Source: Acidovorax facilis
GTDB lineage: Bacteria; Pseudomonadota; Gammaproteobacteria; Burkholderiales; Burkholderiaceae_C
DNA: 64,000 nucleotides
Assembly: GCF_023913775.1 (NCBI RefSeq)
Contig: NZ_JAMXAX010000015.1
Span: forward strand, 1-64,000
Direction of reading: 5' to 3'
The number at the start of each line of letters is the position of its first letter. Position 1 is the stretch's first letter. The notes beneath the pieces are model-generated. The model was not told the DNA's origin and searched no databases. It worked only from the letters and a program-made list of their open reading frames with translations. Of the stretch, positions 34,936 to 43,488 are shown piece by piece. The translations under genes and the position numbers were made by a program.

Positions 34936-36135
34936 ATGAACGCCGCCTCGCAACGCTGGACCGTGGCGCGCCTGGGCACGGCCCAGACGCTGGCCTGGGC
35001 CTCGTCCTACTACCTGCCCGCCATGCTGGCCGCGCCCATGGCGCGCGACCTGGGCGTGACCACACCCACCGTGTTCGCCGCGTTTTCGGTGGCGCTCATC
35101 GTGTCGGCGCTGCTCGGGCCTTTCGCGGGCCGGGGCATCGACCGCCATGGCGGCCGCCCGGTGCTGGTGGGCACCAATCTGTTGTTTGCCGCCAGTCTGG
35201 TCGGCATGGCGCTGGCGCAAGGCCCCGTGGGCCTGTTTGCCGCCTGGGTACTGATGGGCGTGGCCATGGGGTCCGGCCTGTACGAAGCCGCATTTGCCAC
35301 GCTGGTGCGGCTGTATGGCCAGGGCGCACGCGGCGCCATCACCGGCATCACGTTGATCGCGGGGTTTGCCAGCACCGTGGGCTGGCCGCTGTCGGCCTGG
35401 ATGGAGACGCAGTGGGGTTGGCGCGGAGCGTGCGCGGGCTGGGCCGCATTGCACTTGCTGGTGGGCGTTCCACTCAATGGCTGGCTGCCACGCGCCGACG
35501 CCGCAGACAAGGCCCCCGAACCATCGACGGACGCCATCGCAGCGCCCACCACAGAACCGGCCGTATCCGCCCCGCCCACTCCAGCCCACCCGCTGCGCAC
35601 CACCGTGCTGCTGTCCTTCGTGTTTGCGGTCACCTGGTTCACGAGCACCGCCATGGCAGCCCACCTGCCTCGCCTGCTGCAGGCCAGTGGCACATCGCTG
35701 CAGGCGGCAGTGGCCCTGGCGGCGCTAGTGGGCCCGGCACAGGTGGCGGCGCGCCTGCTGGAGTTTGGTTTTCTGCGCCGCCTGCACCCGCTGCTGTCGG
35801 CCCAGCTGGCTGCCGCCGCACACCCCGTGGGCGCGGGCCTGCTGATGGTGCTGGGCGGGCCTGCTGCCGCAGTATTTACCGTGCTGCACGGAGCAGGCAA
35901 CGGGATACTGACCATTGCCAAGGGCACGCTGCCACTGGTGCTGTTTGGGCCAGCAGGCTACGGCGCGCGCCAGGGCCTGATGATGGTGCCCGCCCGCGTG
36001 GCGCAGGCTTTTGCACCGGTGCTGTTTGGCATGCTGCTGGACAGCGCCGGGGCAGCTGCCCTGTGGCTCACCACACTGCTGGGCCTCGCCGCGTTGGGAG
36101 CGCTGTGGCTACTGCGTCCCGTGGCGCGGGTCTGA
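34936..36135 (+). CDS. MFS transporter downstream of arsC
   Basis: 399 aa with about twelve membrane segments split by a Pro/Ala-rich cytoplasmic linker (residues about 190-220). GRGIDRHGGRPVLVG near 62 is the MFS loop 2-3 motif. It lies 39 bases after arsC in the same direction and is probably in the same transcript. Substrate unknown: arsenite or an organic arsenical is suggested only by the neighbour. It is not ArsJ as far as can be judged, since no glyceraldehyde-3-phosphate dehydrogenase gene accompanies it. Confidence 0.8.
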   Translation: MNAASQRWTVARLGTAQTLAWASSYYLPAMLAAPMARDLGVTTPTVFAAFSVALIVSALLGPFAGRGIDRHGGRPVLVGTNLLFAASLVGMALAQGPVGLFAAWVLMGVAMGSGLYEAAFATLVRLYGQGARGAITGITLIAGFASTVGWPLSAWMETQWGWRGACAGWAALHLLVGVPLNGWLPRADAADKAPEPSTDAIAAPTTEPAVSAPPTPAHPLRTTVLLSFVFAVTWFTSTAMAAHLPRLLQASGTSLQAAVALAALVGPAQVAARLLEFGFLRRLHPLLSAQLAAAAHPVGAGLLMVLGGPAAAVFTVLHGAGNGILTIAKGTLPLVLFGPAGYGARQGLMMVPARVAQAFAPVLFGMLLDSAGAAALWLTTLLGLAALGALWLLRPVARV

Positions 36136-36139
36136 ACAA

Positions 36140-36796
36140 TCAACCGCGCGGCACCACAAACGCCTTGCGCGCAGCGAGCGCTGCGGGGCGCGAGTGACAG
36201 CCTTCCAGGTGGTCATTGACCAGCCCCATCGCCTGCATGAATGCGTACACCGTGGTGGGGCCCACAAAACTCCAGCCACGTTTCTTGAGGTCCTTGGACA
36301 TGGCAATCGACGCGGGCGACGTGGACAGGGTGCGCGCCACCTCGCGCGTGAGGCGCTCGGGCCGGTCGGTGGCAGCGGGCTCGTAGCGCCAGGCGTAGTG
36401 CGCGAGCGAACCAAACTCGCGCCGCAGCTCCAGCACGCGCCGCGCGTTGTTGATGGTGGACTCGATCTTGCCCCGGTGGCGCACGATGGCCGCATCCTGC
36501 ACCAGGCGCTCGACATCGGCAGGGCCGAAAGCCGCAACCTGCTCGGCATCGAAGTTCGCGAACGCGGCGCGAAAGCCCTCGCGCTTGTTCAGGATGGTGA
36601 GCCAGCTCAGACCCGACTGAAAACCCTCCAGACAGATCTTCTCGAACAGCCGCCGGTCGTCCGCCACGGGGAAACCCCACTCGTGGTCGTGGTAATAGCG
36701 ATAGAAAGGCGTGGCCTGGCACCAGCTGCAGCGTGGGCAATCGGCCTCGTCGGCAAACAGGCCAGCAGGCAGGTCAGGGGCGGATTCAGCGGTCAT
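36140..36796 (-). CDS. tag: DNA-3-methyladenine glycosylase I
   Basis: 218 aa base-excision repair enzyme removing 3-methyladenine. CSWCQATPFYRYYHDHEWGFP holds the N-terminal zinc cysteine and histidine, and VNDHLEGCHS the C-terminal pair. LSWLTILNKREGFRAAFANFD is the family core. The ATG at 36796 (MTAESAPD) is preferred to that at 36826; even so about 20 residues precede the usual start. Convergent with the MFS gene, only 4 bases between stops. Confidence 0.92.
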   Translation of the reverse strand: MTAESAPDLPAGLFADEADCPRCSWCQATPFYRYYHDHEWGFPVADDRRLFEKICLEGFQSGLSWLTILNKREGFRAAFANFDAEQVAAFGPADVERLVQDAAIVRHRGKIESTINNARRVLELRREFGSLAHYAWRYEPAATDRPERLTREVARTLSTSPASIAMSKDLKKRGWSFVGPTTVYAFMQAMGLVNDHLEGCHSRPAALAARKAFVVPRG

Positions 36797-36878
36797 GCGC
36801 TGCATTCTAGAAACTGCACCGGCCACACTGCTGACACCCCTTCAAACGCCCCGCGCGATCTGCCCATAAACTGCCCGC

Positions 36879-38051
36879 ATGCGCCAGTTCCCCCCCCATC
36901 TGCGAGCCGTATCTTTCCTCATGATCAGCCTTGTCTTGGCGGGCTGCGCCAGCACCACCGGCCCCACCAGCATGCTGGGCTACTACTGGCAGTCGGTGCA
37001 GGGGCACATGCAGATCATGCAGGCGGCCGAGCCCATCGACCGCTGGATCGCTCGCACCGACATCCAACCCGCCCTGCGCGAGCGGCTGCAACTGGCGCAG
37101 CGCGCCCGCGCCTTTGCCGTGGCCGAGCTGGGCCTGCCTGACAACGCCAGCTACCGCCGCTATGCGGACCTCAAACGCCCCGCCGCCGTCTGGAACGTGG
37201 TGGCCGCGCCGCCGTACTCCCTCACGCTGCACACCTGGTGCTTCCCGGTGACGGGTTGCATTGGCTACCGGGGCTACTTCACCGAGGCTGCCGCGCAAGC
37301 CGAGGCAGCGGAGCTGGCCGCCCAGGGGCTGGAAGTGGAGGTGTATGGCGTGCCCGCGTATTCCACGTTGGGCTATATGAACTGGGCGGGCGGCGACCCG
37401 TTGCTCTCCACCTTTGTCGCCTGGCCCGAGGGCGACTTTGTGCGCCTGCTGTTCCACGAGCTGGCGCACCAGGTGGTCTATGCCAAGAACGACACCTTGT
37501 TCAACGAGTCCTTTGCCACGGCGGTGGAGCGCATCGGCGTTGCACAGTGGCTGGCAACCCAGTCCACCCCCGAGGCCCGTACGGCCTTTGCCACCAGCGA
37601 GGCACGGCGCAGCGCCTTCCGCGCGCTGACCCGTGCCACCCGCGCTCGGCTGGCAGCCATTTATGAACAAAAAGAAGCTCTAGCGCTGGATGATCAAGCG
37701 CTAGCAGCTATGAAAAATGAAGCAATGGAGGCTTTTCGCACCGGTTATGCAGCCCTGCGCACGCAATGGCTGAACACATCCAGCGGGGGGGCACCCCAAG
37801 CCACCACCGCCCAGGTGGCGGGCTACGACCGCTGGGTGGCCAAGGCCAACAACGCCAGCTTTGCCGCCCAGGCTGCCTACGATGAACTGGTGCCCGCGTT
37901 CGAAGCCCTGTTCGAACGCGAGGGCCGCGACTGGCCCCGGTTTTATGATGCCGTACGGCAACTGACGCAACAGCCCCAGCCACAACGGCACGAGGCACTG
38001 CGCGCCCTTCTATCTGATACCCAACACCTCAAGGAGACACCCGGTGCCTGA
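36879..38051 (+). CDS. Putative zinc aminopeptidase lipoprotein (Aminopep family)
   Basis: 390 aa. A lipoprotein signal with lipobox LAGC (C23) indicates membrane anchoring in the periplasm. The zinc-protease motif HELAH (H193, E194, H197) and NESFATAVE near 210, supplying the third ligand E, match the predicted aminopeptidase family PF10023. Codons 262-280 (YEQKEALALDDQALAAMKNE) are encoded by a copy of the dispersed palindromic repeat inserted in frame between helical parts. The 3' end overlaps the next gene by 8 bases. Confidence 0.82.
   Translation: MRQFPPHLRAVSFLMISLVLAGCASTTGPTSMLGYYWQSVQGHMQIMQAAEPIDRWIARTDIQPALRERLQLAQRARAFAVAELGLPDNASYRRYADLKRPAAVWNVVAAPPYSLTLHTWCFPVTGCIGYRGYFTEAAAQAEAAELAAQGLEVEVYGVPAYSTLGYMNWAGGDPLLSTFVAWPEGDFVRLLFHELAHQVVYAKNDTLFNESFATAVERIGVAQWLATQSTPEARTAFATSEARRSAFRALTRATRARLAAIYEQKEALALDDQALAAMKNEAMEAFRTGYAALRTQWLNTSSGGAPQATTAQVAGYDRWVAKANNASFAAQAAYDELVPAFEALFEREGRDWPRFYDAVRQLTQQPQPQRHEALRALLSDTQHLKETPGA
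37663..37718. repeat. Palindromic dispersed repeat inserted in frame in the aminopeptidase gene, copy 5
   Basis: AAGAAGCTCTAGCGCTGGAT and GATCAAGCGCTAGCAGCTATG form the arms of the hairpin. This is one of the best-preserved copies and lies wholly inside the coding sequence, adding about 18 codons that read EQKEALALDDQALAAMKN. Confidence 0.75.
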
Positions 38052-38451
38052 CATCCATATCCACCGCGACCACCACCTGGGCTTCAAGGAGGCCCGCAAG
38101 GTCGCCTTCTCCTGGGCCGAAAAGGCCGAAGAAAAATTCGACATGGAGTGCACCTACGAAGAGGGCGAGACGGAAGACTTGCTGACATTCACCCGCTCGG
38201 GCGTCAAGGGCACGCTGCTCGTGGATGCCCACCAGTTCGAGATGAAGGCGCAGCTGGGCTTTTTGTTCGGCGCGTTCAAGGACCGCATCGAGGCCGAAAT
38301 TGGTGAGCAGCTCGACGCCCTGCTCAATGCGCCTCACCCCGGCGCCAAGAAGCCCGCTGTCGACAAGAAGAAGCACGCGGCTGAGGCAGGGGCATACAAG
38401 CCGGGTACCAAGGCAGCGGCCAAACCTGCCGCCAAAGCCAAGAAGGCATAG
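38044..38451 (+). CDS. Polyhydroxyalkanoic acid system family protein
   Basis: 135 aa starting at a GTG (38044) preceded by AAGGAG. MPDIHIHRDHHLGFKEARKVAFSWAEKAEEKF followed by GVKGTLLVDAHQFEMKAQLGFLFGAFKDRIEAEI matches the PHA_gran_rgn family, linked to storage-granule biology but without known activity. The last 45 residues are a Lys/Ala/Pro tail (KKPAVDKKKHA...AAKAKKA) like those of DNA- or granule-binding proteins. Translationally coupled to the aminopeptidase gene by an 8-base overlap. Confidence 0.8.
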   Translation: MPDIHIHRDHHLGFKEARKVAFSWAEKAEEKFDMECTYEEGETEDLLTFTRSGVKGTLLVDAHQFEMKAQLGFLFGAFKDRIEAEIGEQLDALLNAPHPGAKKPAVDKKKHAAEAGAYKPGTKAAAKPAAKAKKA

Positions 38452-38468
38452 CTACCGATGCCATCACC

Positions 38469-39173
38469 ATGACATCCACCGCCACGGACTCTGCCACCCA
38501 CAGCACGGCATTCGACACCCTCTCCACGCTGCTCCACACCCGCTACAGCTGCCGCGCGTTTCTGCCCGAACCCCTACCGCGCGCCACCATCGAAGCCATC
38601 CTGGTCACCGCGCAGCGCACGGCATCGTGGTGCAACGCGCAGCCCTGGCAGCTCACCATCGCCAGTGGCGCCACGCTGGAGCGCCTGCGCGTCGCGCTGC
38701 AATCGCACATGGCCACCGCAGCCCCGAACCCCGACCTGCCCTGGCCCCGCGAATACCGGGGCGTGTACCAGGAACGGCGGCGCGAATGTGGCTGGGGCCT
38801 GTACGAAGCCCTGGGCATTGCCAAGGGCGACCGCGAAGCCTCGGCCCGTCAGGCGGCGCAGAACTTCACCATGTTTGGTGCACCGCATGTGGCCATCATC
38901 AGCAGCGACGAGGCACTGGGCGTGTACGGCGCGGTGGACTGCGGCGCCTACGTGAACAACTTCATGCTGGCCACGCACAGCCTGGGCGTGGGCTCCATTG
39001 CACAGGCCGCGCTCGCGTCCTACCCCGGCGTGCTGCGCGAGGTGCTGGGCATTGGCGAGGACCGCAGCATCGTCTGCGGCATCTCGTTTGGCCTGGCAGA
39101 CACCGCCCACCCGGCCAACCATTTCCGCACCACACGCGCCGATCCGGCCAGCAGTGTGGTGTGGCGAGACTGA
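38469..39173 (+). CDS. Nitroreductase family FMN oxidoreductase
   Basis: 234 aa. RYSCRAFLPEPLPRATIEAIL near residue 24, AQRTASWCNAQPWQLTI near 47, and the C-terminal GSIAQAALASYPGVLREVLGI with GISFGLAD near 200 are nitroreductase signatures that bind FMN and NAD(P)H. The usual role is two-electron reduction of quinones, enones or nitro compounds; the physiological substrate is unknown. It starts 17 bases after the preceding gene and is convergent with the ornithine cyclodeaminase gene. Confidence 0.87.
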   Translation: MTSTATDSATHSTAFDTLSTLLHTRYSCRAFLPEPLPRATIEAILVTAQRTASWCNAQPWQLTIASGATLERLRVALQSHMATAAPNPDLPWPREYRGVYQERRRECGWGLYEALGIAKGDREASARQAAQNFTMFGAPHVAIISSDEALGVYGAVDCGAYVNNFMLATHSLGVGSIAQAALASYPGVLREVLGIGEDRSIVCGISFGLADTAHPANHFRTTRADPASSVVWRD

Positions 39174-39194
39174 AAGGGCGTGACCGGGCGGGCG

Positions 39195-40256
39195 TCAGGC
39201 CACAGCGCGCAGCAGGGGGTTGTGCGTGCGCAGCAGCCCAAACAGGTTCTTGGGGTCTGACAGCTGGGGGATGAGTTCGATGGGTTGGCCCATGCCCAGC
39301 TCGGTGGCCGCATCGCGCAAGAATCGCAGTGCAGAAAAGTCCTCCAGCGCAAAACCCACGGAGTCGAACACCGTCACCGCCGCATCGCTGGCCCGGCCGG
39401 TGTGCTGACCTGCCAGCACTTCCCACAGCTCGGTCACCACAAAGTCGGCAGGCAACTGCTGGATGTCGCCTTCGATGCGTGTCTGCGGGGTGTATTCCAC
39501 AAACACCTGGGCTTGGCGCAACACGTCGGCATGCAGCTCGGTCTTGCCGGGGCAGTCGCCGCCCACGGCGTTGATGTGCATGCCGGGCACCAGCATGCCG
39601 GGCGTGAGGATGGTGGCATTGGTCTTGTCGGCCGTCACCGTGGTGACGATGTCGGCACCGCGCACGGCCTCGGCCGTGCTGGTGCAGACCACGGTGCGCA
39701 GGCCCGTGCCTTGCAGGTTGGCCTGCAGCTTGGCGGTGGCGGCGGGGTCCGTATCAAACAGCCGCAGCGTGGTGACGCCCAGCAGGTGGTGGAAGGCCAG
39801 CGCCTGGAACTCGCTTTGGGCTCCGTTACCGATCAGCGCCATGGTGCGCGCACCGGGGCGTGCCAGGGCCCGGGCGGCCACGGCCGACATGGCGGCGGTG
39901 CGCAGGGCGGTGATGAGGGTGAGTTCGCTCAGCAGCAGCGGCGCGCCAGTGGCTACATCGGCCAGCACGCCAAACGCCATCACGGTCGGCAAGCCCCAGC
40001 GCGTGTTCTTGGGGTGGCCGTTAACGTACTTGAACGCATAGGTCTGGTCGTCGGCAATCGGCATGAGTTCGATCACGCCGTCGCGCGAGTGGCTGGCCAC
40101 ACGCGCGGATTTGTCGAACGAGCCCCAGCGCAGAAAGTCGGACTGGATGTAGTCGGCAATGCCGCGCAGGCAGGCCTCGACGCCTTTGCGCTGCACCAAC
40201 TCGATGACATCGGGCGCACTGAGGTAGAGGGTGGAAAAGTGGTTCTTGGAAGGCAT
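39195..40256 (-). CDS. Ornithine cyclodeaminase / mu-crystallin family enzyme
   Basis: 353 aa from the ATG at 40256, which has GGAG 9 bases upstream. KYVNGHPKNTRWGLPTVMA near residue 77, LTALRTAAMSAVAARALARPGARTMALIGNGAQSEFQ near 114-150 (NAD-binding GNGAQS) and INAVGGDCPGKTEL near 230 (catalytic Asp) are those of ornithine cyclodeaminase, which turns ornithine into proline and ammonia. It is close in length to the Pseudomonas enzyme. Divergent from the HMG-CoA lyase-like gene across a 211-base gap without other genes. Confidence 0.87.
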   Translation of the reverse strand: MPSKNHFSTLYLSAPDVIELVQRKGVEACLRGIADYIQSDFLRWGSFDKSARVASHSRDGVIELMPIADDQTYAFKYVNGHPKNTRWGLPTVMAFGVLADVATGAPLLLSELTLITALRTAAMSAVAARALARPGARTMALIGNGAQSEFQALAFHHLLGVTTLRLFDTDPAATAKLQANLQGTGLRTVVCTSTAEAVRGADIVTTVTADKTNATILTPGMLVPGMHINAVGGDCPGKTELHADVLRQAQVFVEYTPQTRIEGDIQQLPADFVVTELWEVLAGQHTGRASDAAVTVFDSVGFALEDFSALRFLRDAATELGMGQPIELIPQLSDPKNLFGLLRTHNPLLRAVA

Positions 40257-40467
40257 GGTGCTTGTCTCCGGGTGGGATACAAGCAGTGTCCCGGAGCAAC
40301 GCAGCAATGGGAATTGCCCAAACTGCCGCATGTTGCGGGGTGGTTTGCCGGTATGGCAGAACAAATTGCCACTTTGCACAATCGTCGGCCCCCGCGCCAT
40401 GGGGGCATGGGCGCGCTATCCTCCCGCATCCGGCACATTCCACCCACGTCCGACAACATTCCGCACC

Positions 40468-41388
40468 ATGACGCAACCCCAAGTCCTCATCAGTGAAGTC
40501 GGCCCGCGCGATGGCCTGCAGTCCGTCAAAGCCACCATGCCCACGGCCGACAAGCTGCGCTGGATCGACGCCCTGGTGGCCGCCGGGCTGCGCGAGATTG
40601 AAGTGGGCTCGTTCGTGCCTGCCCGCCTGCTGCCCCAGATGGCCGATGTGGCCGAGGTGGTGCGCCACGCGCTGACCCGCCCTGGCATCACTGTGATGGC
40701 GCTGGCCCCCAACCTGCGTGGCGCCGAGGCGGCCCTCGCGGCAGGTGTGCACAAGGTCACACTGCCGGTGTCGGCCAGCGCCGCCCATTCGCTGGCCAAT
40801 GTGCGCAAGACGCGCGAGGCCATGGTCGAGGAGGTGCGCGCCGTGGCCCACCTGCGCGACGCGCAGGCCCCCGGCATGCTGGTGGAGGTGGGGTTGTCCA
40901 CCGCCTTTGGTTGCACCCTGCAGGGCGAGGTGCCCGAGGACGACGTGATCTGGCTCGCGAGCCTGTGCGCAGAGGCCGGGGCCGACGAGGTGGGCCTGTC
41001 GGACACCACCGGCATGGCCAACCCGGCTCAGGTGCGCCGCCTCTTCATGCGCCTGCGCGCCGAGCTGGGCGCCAAGGCCGGGGCGGCCCACATGCACAAC
41101 ACCCGCGGCCTGGGCCTGGCCAATTGCCTGGCGGCCTACGACGTCGGCGTGCGCACGTTTGATGCGTCGCTGGGCGGCCTGGGCGGCTGCCCCTATGCGC
41201 CGGGCGCGTCGGGCAACGTGGTGACGGAAGACCTGGTGTTCATGTTCGAAGCCATGGGCATTGACACGGGGGTGGATCTGGAGCGCCTGATGGCAGCACG
41301 CGCGCCGCTGCAGGTGGGGCTGCCGGGAGAGCCGGTCTACGGCATGACGCCGGAAGCGGGACTGCCCAAGGGGTGGGTCCAGCGTTAG
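40468..41388 (+). CDS. Hydroxymethylglutaryl-CoA lyase family protein
   Basis: 306 aa TIM-barrel lyase. EVGPRDGLQ at 10-18 supplies the catalytic Arg and metal-binding Asp, HMHNTRGLGLAN near 209 the metal His pair, and GGLGGCPYAPGASGNVVTED near 237-256 contains the catalytic Cys of the G-loop. It would cleave HMG-CoA or a related 3-hydroxyacyl-CoA to acetyl-CoA and a keto acid. No leucine-catabolic (liu) genes flank it. It ends at a strong bidirectional terminator. Confidence 0.87.
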   Translation: MTQPQVLISEVGPRDGLQSVKATMPTADKLRWIDALVAAGLREIEVGSFVPARLLPQMADVAEVVRHALTRPGITVMALAPNLRGAEAALAAGVHKVTLPVSASAAHSLANVRKTREAMVEEVRAVAHLRDAQAPGMLVEVGLSTAFGCTLQGEVPEDDVIWLASLCAEAGADEVGLSDTTGMANPAQVRRLFMRLRAELGAKAGAAHMHNTRGLGLANCLAAYDVGVRTFDASLGGLGGCPYAPGASGNVVTEDLVFMFEAMGIDTGVDLERLMAARAPLQVGLPGEPVYGMTPEAGLPKGWVQR

Positions 41389-41398
41389 GCACCTTTGC

Positions 41399-41440
41399 CC
41401 CCAAAGCAAAAGGCGACCGAAGTCGCCTTTTGCTTTGGGG
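41399..41440. terminator. Strong bidirectional terminator
   Basis: A 19-base perfect stem runs from CCCCAAAGCAAAAGGCGAC to GTCGCCTTTTGCTTTGGGG around a CGAA tetraloop. It lies between the convergent HMG-CoA lyase-like gene (stop 41388) and the acyl-CoA-binding protein gene (stop 41451). The internal TTTTGCTTT arms provide U-rich 3' sides in both directions. Confidence 0.9.
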
Positions 41441-41450
41441 TACCGCCGTA

Positions 41451-41705
41451 TCAGCTCAGCGAGGTGATCAGGTCCACATACTGTTGCTTGGCCTCGTCGG
41501 CACCCGTGCCCTTGAGCTTTTCCCAGGCGTCCCACTTGGCACGGCCCACCATGTCGGAGAAGCTGGGCTTCTTCTCGGTGTTGTCGCCGGCGGTGGCTTG
41601 CTTGTACAGCGCGTAGATCTTGAGCAGCGTGGCGTTGTCGGGACGCTCGCTCAGGTTCTTGGAATTGGCCACGGCGGCTTCGAAGGTGGCGTTGAGGTCG
41701 GCCAT
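41451..41705 (-). CDS. Acyl-CoA-binding protein
   Basis: 84 aa from the ATG at 41705 (MADLNATFEAAVANSKNL), with AAGGAG upstream; the frame is open further but the family starts here. LLKIYALYKQATAGDN, then KPSFSDMVGRAKWDAWEKLKG match the ACBP four-helix bundle, including the Tyr and Lys residues that bind the CoA 3'-phosphate. It would buffer cytoplasmic acyl-CoA. Divergent from a wax ester synthase/DGAT gene that consumes acyl-CoA. Confidence 0.93.
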   Translation of the reverse strand: MADLNATFEAAVANSKNLSERPDNATLLKIYALYKQATAGDNTEKKPSFSDMVGRAKWDAWEKLKGTGADEAKQQYVDLITSLS

Positions 41706-41853
41706 GTCGGTGTGCTCCTTGAGATCTTTGGGGGAGGGAAAGAACGGTGTCGGCAAGGGTTTGCTGCGTTGTATCTTACGGGCTGAGCACAGTCTGGGAC
41801 CGCTCAATCCATAGAGGCAAGTCCCCAAAAATCAAACAACAGGTGTACATCCG

Positions 41854-43488
41854 ATGGTGACCCGCATTCCAGCCCCCAGCAAAGCCACTCCGGGCAAAGG
41901 CTCCAGCCCCCTGCGCACGATGCGCAACCAGGCCCCCGAGGTGGCGCGCAAGGCCGCCCAGGCCCTGCCCCCAGCCGCCCGCAAGGCCGCCACCGTGGTG
42001 CAGAAGAACGTGCGCCGCGCTGCCACCGGCATGCTGGGCCTGTCGGGCGAACGCATGACCAAGGTCGACACCGCCTGGCTGCGCATGGATTCGCACAGCA
42101 ACCTGATGATGATCAACGGCGTGTGGACCTTGTCGCCCGGCATCACCTGGGACGCCCTGTGTGAGCGCGTTCAGCAGCGCCTGCTGCAGTACCCGCGCTT
42201 TCGCCAGCGCGTGGTGGAAGATGCAGCGGGAGCCACCTGGGTGGAGGACCGCAACTTCGACATCGCCGCGCATGTGCTGCGCGAGAAGCTGCCCCACCGA
42301 CAAGGCCACAGCATGCAGCGCGCCCTGCAAGACCGTGTGGGTGAACTCGCCATGCAGCCGCTCGATACCCGGCGGCCGCTGTGGCAAATGCACCTGATCG
42401 AAGATTTTGTGGGTGACGACGGCCAGCCCGGCAGCGCGCTCATCGTGCGCATCCACCACTGCATTGCGGACGGCATTGCGCTGATCTCGGTGACCATGTC
42501 CATCGTGGACGGCGGCGCCGAACCGCCCAAGCGCACCCGCAAAGAGCGCGAGCAGGCCGCCACGGCCGAGGACTGGATTGCGGACGCGCTCATCAAGCCC
42601 TTTACGGACATGACGGTGAAGGCGCTGGATCTGGCCGGTGACGGCGCAGCCAAGTCGTTCAAGATGCTGAGCGACCCCGAGAAGACCATGCACCATGGGC
42701 TGGCTGGCACCATGGACATGGCACGCGTGGCCTACCAGTTGGTGAGCGATGCCGCTGCCCTGGCGCTGATGCCCGACGACTCCCCCACGCGCCTGAAGGG
42801 CCAGCCCGGCAGTGCCAAGCGCGTGGCTTGGTGCCCGCCCATCCCGCTGGAAGAAGTCAAGGCCATCGGCAAGGCGCTCAACTGCTCCATCAACGATGTG
42901 CTGCTGTCGTGCGTGGCGGGCGCCATCGGCGGCTACCTGCGCAGCCAGGGCGACGACCCCACGGGGCAGGAGATCCGCGCCATGATCCCGGTCAACCTGC
43001 GCCCCATGGAAGAGGCGTGGAAGCTGGGCAACCGCTTTGGGCTGGTGCCGCTGGTGCTGCCGATTGGCGTGGCCAACCCCGTCGAGCGCGTATACGAGGT
43101 GCGCAAGCGCATGAACGCGCTCAAGGGCAGCACCCAGCCCATCCTGGCGTTTGCGATGCTGGCCGTGGCAGGACTGATGATCAAACCCGCGCAGGACGCG
43201 CTGCTCAATCTTTTCGGCCGCAAGACCACGGCCGTGATGACCAATGTGCCTGGGCCCAAGGAGCAGCTGACACTGTGCGGCTCACGCGTCACCCAGTGCA
43301 TGTTTTGGGTGCCGCAGTCGGGCGACATCGGCCTCGGTGTCTCCATCCTGAGCTACGGTGGCGGTGTGCAGTTTGGCGTGATCACCGACACCACGCTCTG
43401 CCCCGAGCCACAGCAGATCATCGACGCGTTTGCGCCCGAGTTTGACCAGCTGTCGCTGCTCACGCTGATGCTGCCCTGGGGCGAGTGA
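41854..43488 (+). CDS. Wax ester synthase/diacylglycerol acyltransferase (WS/DGAT)
   Basis: 544 aa. The catalytic HHxxxDG motif is H201-H202-CIA-D206-G207. A C-terminal PLVLPIGVANPVERVYEVRKRM and the NVPGPKEQLTLCGSR segment near 465 match the family. An unusual N-terminal extension of about 60 residues rich in Ala/Pro/Lys/Arg precedes the catalytic domain (MVTRIPAPSKATPGKGS). The enzyme esterifies acyl-CoA to fatty alcohols or diacylglycerol. Overlaps the next gene by GTGA. Confidence 0.9.
   Translation: MVTRIPAPSKATPGKGSSPLRTMRNQAPEVARKAAQALPPAARKAATVVQKNVRRAATGMLGLSGERMTKVDTAWLRMDSHSNLMMINGVWTLSPGITWDALCERVQQRLLQYPRFRQRVVEDAAGATWVEDRNFDIAAHVLREKLPHRQGHSMQRALQDRVGELAMQPLDTRRPLWQMHLIEDFVGDDGQPGSALIVRIHHCIADGIALISVTMSIVDGGAEPPKRTRKEREQAATAEDWIADALIKPFTDMTVKALDLAGDGAAKSFKMLSDPEKTMHHGLAGTMDMARVAYQLVSDAAALALMPDDSPTRLKGQPGSAKRVAWCPPIPLEEVKAIGKALNCSINDVLLSCVAGAIGGYLRSQGDDPTGQEIRAMIPVNLRPMEEAWKLGNRFGLVPLVLPIGVANPVERVYEVRKRMNALKGSTQPILAFAMLAVAGLMIKPAQDALLNLFGRKTTAVMTNVPGPKEQLTLCGSRVTQCMFWVPQSGDIGLGVSILSYGGGVQFGVITDTTLCPEPQQIIDAFAPEFDQLSLLTLMLPWGE

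Noticed and set aside
40354-40370. TGGCAGAACAAATTGCC, resembling a sigma-54 promoter before the HMG-CoA lyase-like gene
   Set aside because: The GG and GC elements are 11 bases apart and not the required 10, and the rest of the match is weak.
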